Source of the DNA: Desulfitobacterium_A nosdiversum
GTDB lineage: Bacteria > Bacillota > Desulfitobacteriia > Desulfitobacteriales > Desulfitobacteriaceae
Reading direction: 5' to 3'
Assembly (NCBI RefSeq): GCF_049860565.1
Contig: NZ_CP172056.1
Span: 3,658,001-3,722,000 of the forward strand
Length of the DNA: 64,000 nucleotides
How positions within the stretch are numbered: the first letter of the stretch is position 1; each line of letters starts with the position of its first letter. The translations under genes were made by a program, and so were the position numbers. The notes beneath the pieces were generated by a model, which was not told where the DNA came from, ran no database searches, and saw nothing but the letters and a program-made list of their open reading frames with translations. Shown here in pieces: positions 43,354 through 52,105 of this stretch.

Positions 43354-43938
43354 CTAAAGTACCCCTTTTGTGGATAATACTCCCGTAAATCGCGGATTTA
43401 CACGAACTGCTAGACCTAAGGCTCGTCCGACTCCCTTAAAAATGGCTTCCATAATATGATGACGATTCTTCCCTGTTAGAAGATGAATATGCAGCGTTAT
43501 CCCTGCATTGACTGCAAGAGCACGAAAGAATTCTTCGGCCATTTCTACCGGAAAATCTCCGATCATTCCCTCCGGGCATTCAACATCCCAGACAAGGAAG
43601 GGACGATTGGAAAGATCGAGCGCAACCTGAACTAAAGACTCATCCATCGGCAAAAGAGCATCTCCCACTCTTTCAATTCCTTGACGATCCCCCAAGGCTT
43701 TCTGTAAAGCTTGTCCCAAGACAATGCCGCAATCTTCGATCGTATGATGCGGATCCACAAAGAGATCCCCTTGTGCCTGAAGATCAAGATCAAAATAACC
43801 AAAACGGCTGAAGGAAATTAACATGTGATCAAAAAAACCAATGCCAGTTTTAACTTGAGCTTCGCCGCTGCCTTCCAGATTAATTCTCACCTGGATTTGT
43901 GTTTCCCGCGTTTTTCTTTCGAGGTTTGCTTCCCGCAT
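43354..43938 (-). CDS. hisB: Imidazoleglycerol-phosphate dehydratase
   Basis: Monofunctional dehydratase (194 residues) without the histidinol phosphatase domain of enteric HisB. Metal-binding His motifs GFFDHMLISFSRF, DPHHTIED and the second set LLTGKNRHHIMEAIFKG are all present. No histidinol phosphatase (hisK/hisN) is seen in the operon, so it must be encoded elsewhere. Confidence 0.97.
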   Translation of the reverse strand: MREANLERKTRETQIQVRINLEGSGEAQVKTGIGFFDHMLISFSRFGYFDLDLQAQGDLFVDPHHTIEDCGIVLGQALQKALGDRQGIERVGDALLPMDESLVQVALDLSNRPFLVWDVECPEGMIGDFPVEMAEEFFRALAVNAGITLHIHLLTGKNRHHIMEAIFKGVGRALGLAVRVNPRFTGVLSTKGVL

Positions 43939-43963
43939 TTATATCCCCCCCTCAAACTTACTC

Positions 43964-45022
43964 TTAACTTACTATTTCGCGAAGAACCGTAAGAAACCTT
44001 TCATTGTCCTCCGGCAAACTCACACTTGCTCGAAGCGCATCACCAATCATCGGGAGATTTCCCATATTTCGTACCAGGAAGCCTTTTTGGATTAACGCTT
44101 CATAGACCTGATTCGGCTGTGCCGGTTGAAATAGAACAAAATTGGCACGGGTACTCCAGACGGTAACTCCTGAAATTTCTTTAATTCCTAGGTAAAGATT
44201 TTCGATCTCCCGCTGAATGATGCGGGTCTGCTGCCTAAAATCCTCGACATATTTCAGAGCGAGAACTCCAGCTCTTTGAGTAAATGCATTAACATTGAAA
44301 GGAGAACGGGCTCGATTTAAAAGCTCAATCGTTTCAGGCTGACCGAGCAAATAACCTAAACGCAAGCCGGCTAAAGCAAACGCTTTCGAGAATGTCTTCA
44401 TCACCAGCAAATTAGGATAATTTGTAATCTGATCTGCGAGCGACTCCCCCGCGAACTCACCGTAAGCTTCGTCCAAAGCAACAATTTTACCGGATTCCCG
44501 GACAACTCTGATAAGGTCTTCCCGGGGAAAAAGCGAACCCGTTGGATTGTTGGGATTGCATAGGATGATCACACTGGCTTCAGGTCGCTGAGCGGCTCGA
44601 AGAATTCCTTCAACATCCAGGGTTACCCCCTGCAAAAGGGGAACCTCAACAAACCCGGTCCCTGTCACTTTTGATGCCACCTGATACATGCTAAAGGTTG
44701 GCGGATGCAAAATAACCTTTTTCCCTTCCCCACCGAAGGACGAAAGGATCAATTGGATCAGTTCATCAGATCCGTTTCCTGTAAGAATTCCAGATTGTTC
44801 CATACCAGTATACTGGGCAAGCGCCTTTTTCAGCAGACTTGCTTGGCCGTCTGGATAACGGTTCAGTTGAAAATCCCCCTGAAATAATTCGTTCCTCATT
44901 CCCTCCGGCCATGGAAAAGGATTCTCATTCGCTTCCATCCTTACGCAATTGGGAAGAGATTTGCTTTCATAGGCTTTTAAACTCCGTAGAGCAGGTCGAA
45001 GGAGAGTCTGAGGGTTTGTCAT
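43964..45022 (-). CDS. hisC: Histidinol-phosphate aminotransferase
   Basis: PLP aminotransferase of fold type I: PNPTGSL-like ILCNPNNPTGSLFP, the aldimine Lys in VMKTFSKAFALAGLRLGY, and the N-terminal RMEANENPFPWPEGM. 352 residues. ATG overlaps the hisD stop as ATGA. Family members can also act on aromatic amino acids, but the operon points to histidine. Confidence 0.96.
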   Translation of the reverse strand: MTNPQTLLRPALRSLKAYESKSLPNCVRMEANENPFPWPEGMRNELFQGDFQLNRYPDGQASLLKKALAQYTGMEQSGILTGNGSDELIQLILSSFGGEGKKVILHPPTFSMYQVASKVTGTGFVEVPLLQGVTLDVEGILRAAQRPEASVIILCNPNNPTGSLFPREDLIRVVRESGKIVALDEAYGEFAGESLADQITNYPNLLVMKTFSKAFALAGLRLGYLLGQPETIELLNRARSPFNVNAFTQRAGVLALKYVEDFRQQTRIIQREIENLYLGIKEISGVTVWSTRANFVLFQPAQPNQVYEALIQKGFLVRNMGNLPMIGDALRASVSLPEDNERFLTVLREIVS

Positions 45023-46296
45023 TTTTTGCGTGCCTCTACTGCCCGAGCATGAGCTTCAAGACCCTCTCGGCGGGCGAAATGAGCAATCGATTCGGCATCC
45101 CGATTTAAGGCATTTTCCGAGTAATTAATGACACTGACTTTTTTCATAAATGTATCCACATTTAACGGGGAATAAAAACGGGCAGTTCCACCCGTGGGCA
45201 AAACATGATTGGGTCCGGCAAAATAGTCTCCCACCGGTTCCGGTGAAAAACGTCCCAAGAAAACAGCACCCGCATTTCTTACTCTTCCGAGCCAGCAGAA
45301 CGGCTCTGCAACTACGAGTTCAAAGTGCTCCGGTGCAATTTTGTTGGCTAACGCCATTCCCTCATCAAGGTCCTTAACTAAAATGGCAGCTCCATACTGT
45401 TCCCATGCACTTCGTGCAATTTCAACACGAGGAAGATCTGCAAGCTGACGTTCTACTTCTTCAACCGTTTTCTCTAAAAGCGCACGGTCAGGTGAAACGA
45501 GAATGGCTGAAGCCAAACGATCATGCTCGGCTTGCGAAAGCAAATCGGCGGCAAGTTCTTCCGGTCGAGCCGTTTCATCGGCAAGAATTAAAATTTCGCT
45601 GGGGCCTGCTAACATATCAATATCCACTGTTCCAAAAACTTGTTTTTTAGCCAGAGTAACATAGATGTTCCCGGGACCGGTAATTTTATCGACCTGAACA
45701 ATTTCTTTTGTTCCGTAAGCCAGCGCAGCAATACCCTGTGCTCCGCCGACCTTATAAATCTCTGTAACTCCTGCTTCGGCTGCCGCAACTAACACTTCAG
45801 GCAAGAGCGTGCCATCCGCACGCGGCGGGCTCACCATAACAATTTCCTTAACTCCGGCTACAACTGCCGGAACAGCATTCATTAAAACAGATGAAGGATA
45901 AGCGGCCGTCCCTCCCGGAACATAAATTCCCACTCTTTTTAAAGGAAGAATAAGCTGCCCAAGAACGGTTCCATCCTCTTTTGCATCAAACCATGAGGTC
46001 CGTTTTTGTTTTTCATGATAGGTATAAATGTTTTCTTTCGCTTGACGAACTGTTGCTAAAAATTGATCATCTACCTGCGCATAGGCATACTCGATTTCTT
46101 GGGGACTCACTCTTAAGCCTGCTTTCCGCAGGTTTACGCGATCAAATTTTTCTGTCAGCTGATAAAGGGCCTCATCCCCTTCCTGCCGAACCCTTCTCAA
46201 TATATCGCTTACCCGTTGTTCCAGCTCTGCATCGTTGCCATAGGATTTGCGGGTAAGACGCTCCAAATTCATATCCGCTAATTTCTCAATTCTCAT
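45019..46296 (-). CDS. hisD: Histidinol dehydrogenase
   Basis: Zinc enzyme of the last two steps. Visible are ITGPGNIYVTLAKKQVFG, DMLAGPSEILILADET, the zinc Gln/His segment SQAEHDRLASAIL, the catalytic IAPEHFELVV (Glu-His), and GPNHVLPTGGTARF. ATG at 46296 follows GGAGG by 8 nt; the longer start at 46332 lies upstream of this site. 425 residues. Confidence 0.97.
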   Translation of the reverse strand: MRIEKLADMNLERLTRKSYGNDAELEQRVSDILRRVRQEGDEALYQLTEKFDRVNLRKAGLRVSPQEIEYAYAQVDDQFLATVRQAKENIYTYHEKQKRTSWFDAKEDGTVLGQLILPLKRVGIYVPGGTAAYPSSVLMNAVPAVVAGVKEIVMVSPPRADGTLLPEVLVAAAEAGVTEIYKVGGAQGIAALAYGTKEIVQVDKITGPGNIYVTLAKKQVFGTVDIDMLAGPSEILILADETARPEELAADLLSQAEHDRLASAILVSPDRALLEKTVEEVERQLADLPRVEIARSAWEQYGAAILVKDLDEGMALANKIAPEHFELVVAEPFCWLGRVRNAGAVFLGRFSPEPVGDYFAGPNHVLPTGGTARFYSPLNVDTFMKKVSVINYSENALNRDAESIAHFARREGLEAHARAVEARKK

Positions 46297-46341
46297 ACCA
46301 AGAATCCTCCATCTTTCCGTAAACATGGTCAATCGTCAAGA

Positions 46342-47013
46342 CTATTCTTTTGCTGCAACAATTCCCCGAAGTTTCTCAGCCAATTCATTAATCCGCCGAT
46401 ATTTCATTCGATAGGCCACACGGTTGGCAATAAGGCGAGTGGTTGCTTCTAAAATGGGAGCGACTTCTACAAGATGGTTTTGCCGTAGAGTCGTCCCCGT
46501 AGAAACGATATCCACAATCATTTCAGCGAGATTGACTCTCGGGGCAAGTTCGATATTTCCATGAAGTTTAATCGGAACAATTTGCATTCCTTGCTGACGG
46601 AAAAATTCCTCCGCAACCCGTGGAAATTTGGTTGCAACTCTTTGGTGATTAAGAACACTTAAATCATACCTGCCATCCGGCAACCGCGCCGGAACGGATT
46701 CCTCAGGCATAGCCACGACAAATCGGCAGTAGCCAAATTTTAAATCAAGGACTTCCGCGACATCCTTATTTTCCTCCAAAAGCGTATCTTTACCCACAAA
46801 ACCAATATCAGCAGCGCCGTGTTCGACGTACGTTGGAATATCCGTCGGACGGCAAATGATAATTTGCGCCTCTGCGTCCCCCAATGGGAAAAGCAGTTTC
46901 CGTGATTCTTCACTAACCTCACTGCACTCGATGCCTGCTTTGATTAAAACCTCCAAAGAGTCTGTCAATAATTTTCCCTTCGGAAGAGCAATTGTTAAAA
47001 AATCTCTAGACAT
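46342..47013 (-). CDS. hisG: ATP phosphoribosyltransferase, short form
   Basis: First enzyme of histidine synthesis. At 223 residues it is the HisG-S form lacking the C-terminal histidine-binding domain; such enzymes need the HisZ subunit (encoded at 48904-50052). Motifs: ALPKGKLLTDSLEVL, GAADIGFVGKDTL, and the PRPP loop DIVSTGTTLRQN. ATG at 47013 with GAGGAG 7 nt before. Confidence 0.97.
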   Translation of the reverse strand: MSRDFLTIALPKGKLLTDSLEVLIKAGIECSEVSEESRKLLFPLGDAEAQIIICRPTDIPTYVEHGAADIGFVGKDTLLEENKDVAEVLDLKFGYCRFVVAMPEESVPARLPDGRYDLSVLNHQRVATKFPRVAEEFFRQQGMQIVPIKLHGNIELAPRVNLAEMIVDIVSTGTTLRQNHLVEVAPILEATTRLIANRVAYRMKYRRINELAEKLRGIVAAKE

Positions 47014-47159
47014 AAATTCACTCCTCTCAAATATTGAAGCAATTTATAGATGCATTATTAAAATTAAGATCTGCTAAGTAAGATTACATCTTAAATTTAA
47101 ACCGTATTAGCTTCAATTTCTATCTATGTATAAATAATCATACTTTATTAGTTTACTTC

Positions 47160-47173
47160 GTTAAAGCGTTAAC
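47160..47173. promoter_or_regulatory. Possible operator at the start of the his transcript
   Basis: GTTAAAGCGTTAAC is palindromic in 12 of 14 positions and lies about 9-22 bp after the predicted transcription start, a good place for a repressor. The TrpR-like YerC encoded with hisZ is a candidate binder. Confidence 0.4.
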
Positions 47174-47187
47174 TTGTTATTAAACGT

Positions 47188-47216
47188 ATTATAGCAGTCT
47201 TGCTAACCTCTGACAA
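47188..47216 (-). promoter_or_regulatory. his operon promoter
   Basis: TTGTCA, 17 bp, TATAAT on the minus strand, about 170 bp before hisG. Confidence 0.8.
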
Positions 47217-47253
47217 CTAGTAAATTGATAAAATTATATATAGCGCTTTGAGT

Positions 47254-47288
47254 AATAAAAAAAGCCCAGAGATAATTTCTGGACTTCC
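47254..47288 (-). terminator. Terminator of the 4Fe-4S protein gene
   Basis: GTCCAGA / TCTGGGC stem followed by a seven-T run on the minus strand. Confidence 0.7.
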
Positions 47289-47319
47289 TTTTCACGTTAA
47301 TTAAAAGGCACGTATTTTC

Positions 47320-47553
47320 TCATTTTCGAATATATTTTAAGGCACCACTAGGACAAGTATCAATCACACGACTAACTTCATCAGGAGAAGCTTCATCGAC
47401 TTTAATCCAAGGCCGATTCTTTAGATTGAAAACGTTTCCATTCCCCCGAAAACAGTTTCCAGAGTGTTGGCATATAGACTGATTAAAAAAAGCATTAATA
47501 TCTTCTCCATAATACTTACGGTAACCAGCTGCTAAAAGTTCTTCTTCAGTCAT
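47320..47553 (-). CDS. Divergent 4Fe-4S mono-cluster protein (Fer4_19/YjdI-like)
   Basis: 77 residues: YRKYYGEDINAFFNQSICQH, GNCFRG and DTCPSGALKYIRK. The spaced cysteines match the divergent single-cluster ferredoxins of the YjdI group. I take ATG 47553, 9 nt after GAGGAG; a longer in-frame extension to 47673 lacks a ribosome binding site. Role unknown. Confidence 0.8.
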   Translation of the reverse strand: MTEEELLAAGYRKYYGEDINAFFNQSICQHSGNCFRGNGNVFNLKNRPWIKVDEASPDEVSRVIDTCPSGALKYIRK

Positions 47554-47711
47554 TTGCATTCTCTCCTCATAGAAGTTTCTTTCTGTCATGATAATTATCA
47601 CTTTCACAAAGACACATTTCGCACACCCTTGCTTATTCTTGCAACTTCTCAGCCTATATACTAAAGCATACATAACCGGATGTATAATATCAACCTCTAT
47701 TTTTAAATAAA

Positions 47712-47743
47712 GAAAAACAACCTATTTATTCAAAAGGCTGTTT
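47712..47743 (-). terminator. Probable pfkA terminator
   Basis: AAACAGCCT / AGGTTGTTT stem (one mismatch) and TTTTC on the minus strand. Confidence 0.55.
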
Positions 47744-47776
47744 ATGAATATAAAGTATTCAGTTCTGGTTATTAAA

Positions 47777-48856
47777 TCAATCCCCCATCATAATGCCGAG
47801 CTTGCGGGCAACATGCAATACAGGTTCTTCTAAACTGACCTTTTTCAATTTATTGACGGCTTCTGTCAAGGGAACCCTTACGATCTTTTGGCCTTGCAGG
47901 GCAACCATGGTTCCAAAATCTCCGTCAATCGCTGCTTCAACAGCAGCTACTCCATAACGTGTCGCCAAAACACGATCCGCCGCATTGGGAGACCCCCCGC
48001 GTTGAAGATGGCCAAGTACCGTAACTCGGGTCTCCATGCCCGTTAAAATTTCGAGATCTTCCCCGAGCTTCGCACCGATTCCTCCGAGCTTAACGGGATC
48101 AATCCGTCCGGGCAGATTCCGCTCGACAACCATTTCACCGCCTAAGGGTTTGGCACCTTCCGCAACAACAATGATGCTGAACTTCTTCCCCGAATCCGCT
48201 CTTTTTTTAACAGCGGCCGCTACCTTCGATAATTCATACGGAATCTCGGGAATAAGAATAACATCAGCTCCACCCGCTACGCCTGCATAAAGCGCGATCC
48301 AACCCGCATAACGCCCCATAACCTCGAGAATCATCACCCGGTGATGAGATTCCGCGGTTGAATGCAGCCGGTCTAAAGCGTCCTGAGCTGTAGAAACAGC
48401 GGTTTGGAAGCCAAATGTTAAATCAGTCGCCATAAGATCATTATCAATCGTTTTAGGAATACCAATGACGGAAAGTCCTTTTTTGTCAAACTCTAAGGCT
48501 ATGCTTAAACTTCCGTCTCCTCCAATTGCCAGCAAAGCTTCAACTCCTAATCCTTGGAGCTGAGAAATGACTTGATCTGATCGATCTACAGATTCGAGTT
48601 TACCGTCTATTAATGTAGGATAAGCAAAAGGATTGTCCCGATTAGTTGTCCCTAGAATCGTCCCTCCTCGCGGAAGTATCCCGGAGACATCAGGGATTCC
48701 AAGCAGTTTATAATCTTCTTCAACTGCTCCTCGAAATCCATCCCGGATACCTATCACTTCTATCCTATTTTGATGAGCACTTTTAACGACAGCCCGTATT
48801 ACGGCATTAAGCCCAGGACAGTCCCCTCCTCCAGTAAGAATGGCTAATTTTTTCAT
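47777..48856 (-). CDS. pfkA: 6-phosphofructokinase (G104/K124-type)
   Basis: Phosphorylates fructose 6-phosphate. Motifs: LTGGGDCPGLNAVIRA, GGTILGTTNRDNPF, AIGGDGSLSIA, the catalytic PKTIDNDL, MGRYAGWIAL and LGHLQRGGSP. The donor-specificity positions are mixed: Gly115 (E. coli position 104) is that of ATP enzymes, while Lys135 (position 124) is that found in PPi enzymes; the combination is known from ATP-dependent PFKs of the actinobacterial/long group. 359 residues, longer than the classic 320. Stands alone behind yerC-hisZ. Confidence 0.93.
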   Translation of the reverse strand: MKKLAILTGGGDCPGLNAVIRAVVKSAHQNRIEVIGIRDGFRGAVEEDYKLLGIPDVSGILPRGGTILGTTNRDNPFAYPTLIDGKLESVDRSDQVISQLQGLGVEALLAIGGDGSLSIALEFDKKGLSVIGIPKTIDNDLMATDLTFGFQTAVSTAQDALDRLHSTAESHHRVMILEVMGRYAGWIALYAGVAGGADVILIPEIPYELSKVAAAVKKRADSGKKFSIIVVAEGAKPLGGEMVVERNLPGRIDPVKLGGIGAKLGEDLEILTGMETRVTVLGHLQRGGSPNAADRVLATRYGVAAVEAAIDGDFGTMVALQGQKIVRVPLTEAVNKLKKVSLEEPVLHVARKLGIMMGD

Positions 48857-48903
48857 TTTTTGACTCCTTTCCTAATGGAGTTCTTTTTACCGTCATTTTA
48901 AAC

Positions 48904-50052
48904 CTATACCCTTTTGACTTCTTTAATTCCTTTAAGCTGAGCCAGAGATTCCGCCTCAGTTGAGCTTAAACTCCCTAAACTCATTTCAGCATGCACGCCT
49001 TGAGCTCGAAGTTTTTGAACCTCTTGAATAACACAGGATACGTTTTCCCCATAAAGAAAAATTTCTGGGCAAGGTTTTGCTGAGGAATTCAGCCTTTCTG
49101 CCAAAGCTCCGAGATTTATGGCAAATCCGGTTGCAGGCAGCGGATATCCAAATTCCTCGTAAAGAGCATCATAGCGTCCGCCCTCGACGATCGGATAACC
49201 GATTTCACGAACGTATCCTTCAAAGATTACGCCGGTATAATAGGAAAAGCCCCGGAGAATTCCAAGATCCAAAGCGACATATTCCTGGACATTAAAATCT
49301 TCTAAATACTCGTAAACCTTTCTTAAGGAGGAAACCGCCTCACACAGCTGAGGGCTTTGACTCCATCCCAAAACTTCCTCCAGCATTTCGGTCTTTCCAT
49401 GAAGATGCGGAATCCGCGAGAGAATTTTCTTAACCGAATCGGTGAACCGGCTTTGCTCCACCATTCTTTCAATTCCAACCAAATCCTTATGAGCAAGGAG
49501 TTCTTGAAACTTTAACCGGAATTGGGAATCAATCTCCAGTTCATCCATAATTCCAGAAAAAATACCCATATGTCCTAGATTCACCTGAAAATCTTGAATT
49601 CCTATTTTTCGCAGAGACTCAATCGCGAGCGCAATAACCTCTGCATCAGCAAGCGGATCATTCGAACCAATCAGCTCAACCCCAGCTTGCCTGAACTCCT
49701 GATAACGAACCATCCCCAACCGGAAAACATCGGCTGAATAACAGAGCCTTAACGGAAGTTCCGAACCTTTTAACCGTGAACTGACCATGCGGGCAATAGG
49801 TGTCGTCAATTCCGGGCGAAGGACTAAAACATGCCCTTGCCGATCAAAGAACTTGTAAAAATCATCTTCCTTTTCCTCATCCGGTTGGATACACGCCCCA
49901 TATTCGAAAGCAGGTGTCGCTACTTTTTGATAGGCCCATAGCTTAAACTGGGATAATACTTTTGCTTCCAGTTCATCTTGTATAGCCATCTCTTCCGGCA
50001 AGAGATCACGCATTCCTTTGGGTACTCTTAATCCTAAAGAAGAACGATTCAT
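48904..50052 (-). CDS. hisZ: ATP phosphoribosyltransferase regulatory subunit
   Basis: HisRS-like paralogue that activates short HisG and gives histidine feedback. It keeps the class II fold (LRPELTTPIARMVSSRL, RLGMVRYQEFRQAGVE, YDALYEEFGYPLPATGFAIN) but lacks the tRNA-binding C-terminal domain of HisRS. 382 residues. Coupled to yerC by an ATGA overlap, unlike organisms where hisZ heads the his operon. Confidence 0.95.
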   Translation of the reverse strand: MNRSSLGLRVPKGMRDLLPEEMAIQDELEAKVLSQFKLWAYQKVATPAFEYGACIQPDEEKEDDFYKFFDRQGHVLVLRPELTTPIARMVSSRLKGSELPLRLCYSADVFRLGMVRYQEFRQAGVELIGSNDPLADAEVIALAIESLRKIGIQDFQVNLGHMGIFSGIMDELEIDSQFRLKFQELLAHKDLVGIERMVEQSRFTDSVKKILSRIPHLHGKTEMLEEVLGWSQSPQLCEAVSSLRKVYEYLEDFNVQEYVALDLGILRGFSYYTGVIFEGYVREIGYPIVEGGRYDALYEEFGYPLPATGFAINLGALAERLNSSAKPCPEIFLYGENVSCVIQEVQKLRAQGVHAEMSLGSLSSTEAESLAQLKGIKEVKRV

Positions 50053-50423
50053 TTTTCTTCCCCGCTTTCTTTCTCTGCTAATCGCTTAAGAATCAGTTGA
50101 TAGCCGTCTGCACCAAAATATAAGCAGCGTTTAACCCGGCTTATGGTCGCCGTACTTGCCCCCGTCTTATGGGCGATCGTTGTATAGGTCACGTTCTTTT
50201 CAAGAAGCTTTGCTACTTCTAAACGTTGAGCCAAAGCTTTGATCTCGGAAATTGTAGCTATATCTTGAAAAAAGCGATAGCATTCTTCCTTACTCTTTAA
50301 CATGAGGATCGCTTCGAAAAGCTCGTCATTTAATGGATCCCTTAGGCGACGATCTACTCCTTCTAAAGAATCTCCGGCTTCAATCAATTTTTCTTCCTGA
50401 GACGTTTTGTTATCCTCGTCCAC
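50049..50423 (-). CDS. YerC/YecD family TrpR-related regulator
   Basis: 124 residues with the Trp-repressor HTH: SEIKALAQRLEVAKLLEKN, TYTTIAHKTGASTATISRVK, RCLYFGADGYQLIL. Members of this family have been proposed to regulate histidine genes in Firmicutes, and here the gene is coupled to hisZ. GTG start at 50423 with AAGGAG 10 nt before. A palindrome on its own promoter (50450-50467) suggests autoregulation. Confidence 0.9.
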   Translation of the reverse strand: MDEDNKTSQEEKLIEAGDSLEGVDRRLRDPLNDELFEAILMLKSKEECYRFFQDIATISEIKALAQRLEVAKLLEKNVTYTTIAHKTGASTATISRVKRCLYFGADGYQLILKRLAEKESGEEK

Positions 50424-50449
50424 AAGGCATCATCTCCTTATTCTTCTCC

Positions 50450-50467
50450 ACTTTAATTTATTAAAGT
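50450..50467. promoter_or_regulatory. Palindromic operator overlapping the yerC-hisZ -10 box
   Basis: ACTTTAAT, 2 bp, ATTAAAGT. It covers the -10 hexamer TAAATT of the promoter at 50455-50483, so a bound protein would block initiation. Confidence 0.6.
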
Positions 50468-50483
50468 ATTGAGACGTTGTCAA
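50455..50483 (-). promoter_or_regulatory. Promoter of yerC-hisZ
   Basis: TTGACA, 17 bp, TAAATT on the minus strand, starting directly after the HD-GYP gene. Confidence 0.75.
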
Positions 50484-50489
50484 GGAGAT

Positions 50490-51662
50490 TCATATAACTT
50501 GCTTTACTAAGTAAAGGCATTCACCGCATAACTTGTTATCGGCCGCCATTTTAGTCATGATATCGATCGCTTGGTCAACACTCATCGGCTCGCGGTAAGG
50601 CCGGTTTTCCGTTAAGGCCTGAAAAACATCCGCAATAGCCATTAGCCTTTCAGGTCTTGTTAACTCCCTGCGATGCTCGGGATACCCGTTTCCATCGATT
50701 GTTTCATGATGGTTGCCCGCCCATTCCTTGATTTGTTCAAATCCCTGAACTCGTCCAAGAATTACTTTAGTATAATATGGGTGAGATCTAATTTGTGCAA
50801 ATTCACGAGGATTTAAAGGGCCGTTTTTATCTAATACTTCTTTAGGAACAGCAAGCTTGCCTATATCATGGAGAAGCGCAGCAATGCGCATCTGAAAAAT
50901 TTCATGCTCATTTTCAAAAACCAAAGGCGCTAAGCGTCCTGCAATATCGGCTACACCATGGGAATGATTATAAGTGTAAGGGCTCTTGCTATCAATGATT
51001 TCCGCGAAAACGTTAGCAACTTGTTCAATTTCTTTTTGGGTAAGCTGAACTTTTAAAGAAGGCTGAATATCCCGCAAAATGAGTTCAATATCATTGCTTA
51101 TAAAATCCAGCCAGAACTTTTCCCGCGAACTCGTGCTGAGAAAGGCATTTATTACATCTTGATTAAAACAGGGTTTCCTCTGCTGCTTCGCCCACTGCCA
51201 TAAATCAGCGCGTTGATCGTAATAGAACACATTATGATCAAAACTTCGATCAAGATAATCGGCCAGCTTAACAATCTGCGCTCCTAAAGGGGTATGCTCT
51301 GAGCAATCAGCGCCTAAGTCGATTCGTGTTTGTTGATGGTAAAGGACATAATCACCCGCCCGCTCGGAAAATGGCATTTTGGACATTAACTGTTTCCCTG
51401 TGCCTGCATAATCCAACCAAACCGTTCCTCCGGTATTAAGATCACAAGCCGGAACAGTTGCCCCAATTTCATGTAAATAAGCTGAGACATATATATCTTC
51501 GATATCGCTTTCTGCTAATTCCATCGTACGACCGATCTGTAAAGCAACATAAGCAGTTCGAGTTGCATGATTTAATGGCTGCCGCTCAGCCAAGTCAAGC
51601 GCTAAGGATAAAGCGCGAAGCAACTCATTACGATCATAAGACTGCTTAATTAAAGAAGCCAT
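50490..51662 (-). CDS. HD-GYP domain protein with an N-terminal HD-like domain
   Basis: 390 residues. The C-terminal half (about 215-385) is an HD-GYP phosphodiesterase: HGVADIAGRL, LLHDIGKLAVP and HHETIDGNGYP, metal ligands and GYP motif intact, so it may hydrolyse cyclic di-GMP. The N-terminal half repeats an HD-like pattern (NHATRTAYVALQIGR, YLHEIGA) that appears degenerate. No membrane segment or receiver domain. ATG at 51662 with GGGGAG upstream. Confidence 0.88.
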   Translation of the reverse strand: MASLIKQSYDRNELLRALSLALDLAERQPLNHATRTAYVALQIGRTMELAESDIEDIYVSAYLHEIGATVPACDLNTGGTVWLDYAGTGKQLMSKMPFSERAGDYVLYHQQTRIDLGADCSEHTPLGAQIVKLADYLDRSFDHNVFYYDQRADLWQWAKQQRKPCFNQDVINAFLSTSSREKFWLDFISNDIELILRDIQPSLKVQLTQKEIEQVANVFAEIIDSKSPYTYNHSHGVADIAGRLAPLVFENEHEIFQMRIAALLHDIGKLAVPKEVLDKNGPLNPREFAQIRSHPYYTKVILGRVQGFEQIKEWAGNHHETIDGNGYPEHRRELTRPERLMAIADVFQALTENRPYREPMSVDQAIDIMTKMAADNKLCGECLYLVKQVI

Positions 51663-51843
51663 TTTAATCGAACTCCCCTCAAAGTCTAGACCCTTTATCT
51701 CTAATTATTAATATACAGAATATGAAATGCTTACGAATTTAGAATTCATTATTACATTTTACATTCCTTTAGACTGACATAAAATAGCAAAATAGAAATA
51801 GAAAATAAAACAAATATGATAGGAATAATTTTTGAAAAAGCAC

Positions 51844-51872
51844 TTGTCAAATTTAGATTCTGTTGTTAAAAT
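51844..51872 (+). promoter_or_regulatory. metNIQ promoter
   Basis: TTGTCA, 17 bp, TAAAAT, about 55 bp before the riboswitch. Confidence 0.7.
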
Positions 51873-51926
51873 AATTTCATATTATTCTTAATCTCACACT
51901 GATTTTCACCCAGAATTAAATATTTA

Positions 51927-52028
51927 CTCTTATCCAGAGTAGGTGGAGGGACTGGCCCGATGAAACCCGGCAACCGGCATATGATGCACGGTGCTAACTC
52001 CTGCAGAAAAAGATCTGGGAGATGAGAG
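51927..52028 (+). ncRNA. SAM-I (S-box) riboswitch
   Basis: P1 CTCTTATC / GATGAGAG; conserved core AGAGTAGGTGGAGGGACTGG, CCCGATGAAACCCGGCAACC, and GGTGCTAACTCCTGC. Binding of S-adenosylmethionine stabilises P1 and lets the downstream terminator form, shutting off metNIQ when SAM is plentiful. Confidence 0.97.
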
Positions 52029-52077
52029 GAAATCCGTTAAGCAACTTCGCAGGATTCCTCGCGAAGTTTTATTTTTT
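52026..52077 (+). terminator. Riboswitch expression platform (terminator/antiterminator)
   Basis: AACTTCGC / GCGAAGTT stem with a T run at 52067-52077. GAGGAAATCC (52026-52035) can instead pair with GGATTCCTC in the terminator loop, an alternative fold that prevents termination. Confidence 0.85.
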
Positions 52078-52105
52078 GTCTGATTCACTTTGAGGAGGTA
52101 ATCCA

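Larger units (their letters stand above)
47014..47319. other. his operon leader and upstream region
   Basis: Holds the his promoter (47188-47216), an untranslated leader of about 165 nt with a near-palindrome at its start, and the terminator of the upstream 4Fe-4S gene (47254-47288). I see no T-box consensus or histidine-rich leader peptide. Confidence 0.6.
51663..52105 (+). other. metNIQ promoter and leader region
   Basis: Contains the promoter (51844-51872), the SAM-I riboswitch (51927-52028) and its terminator (52043-52077). The first 180 bp after the HD-GYP start codon show nothing else. Confidence 0.8.

Noticed and set aside
47014..47190. T-box or histidine leader peptide before hisG
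   Set aside because: The leader lacks the T-box GGTGG core, specifier stem and terminator, and has no run of His codons.
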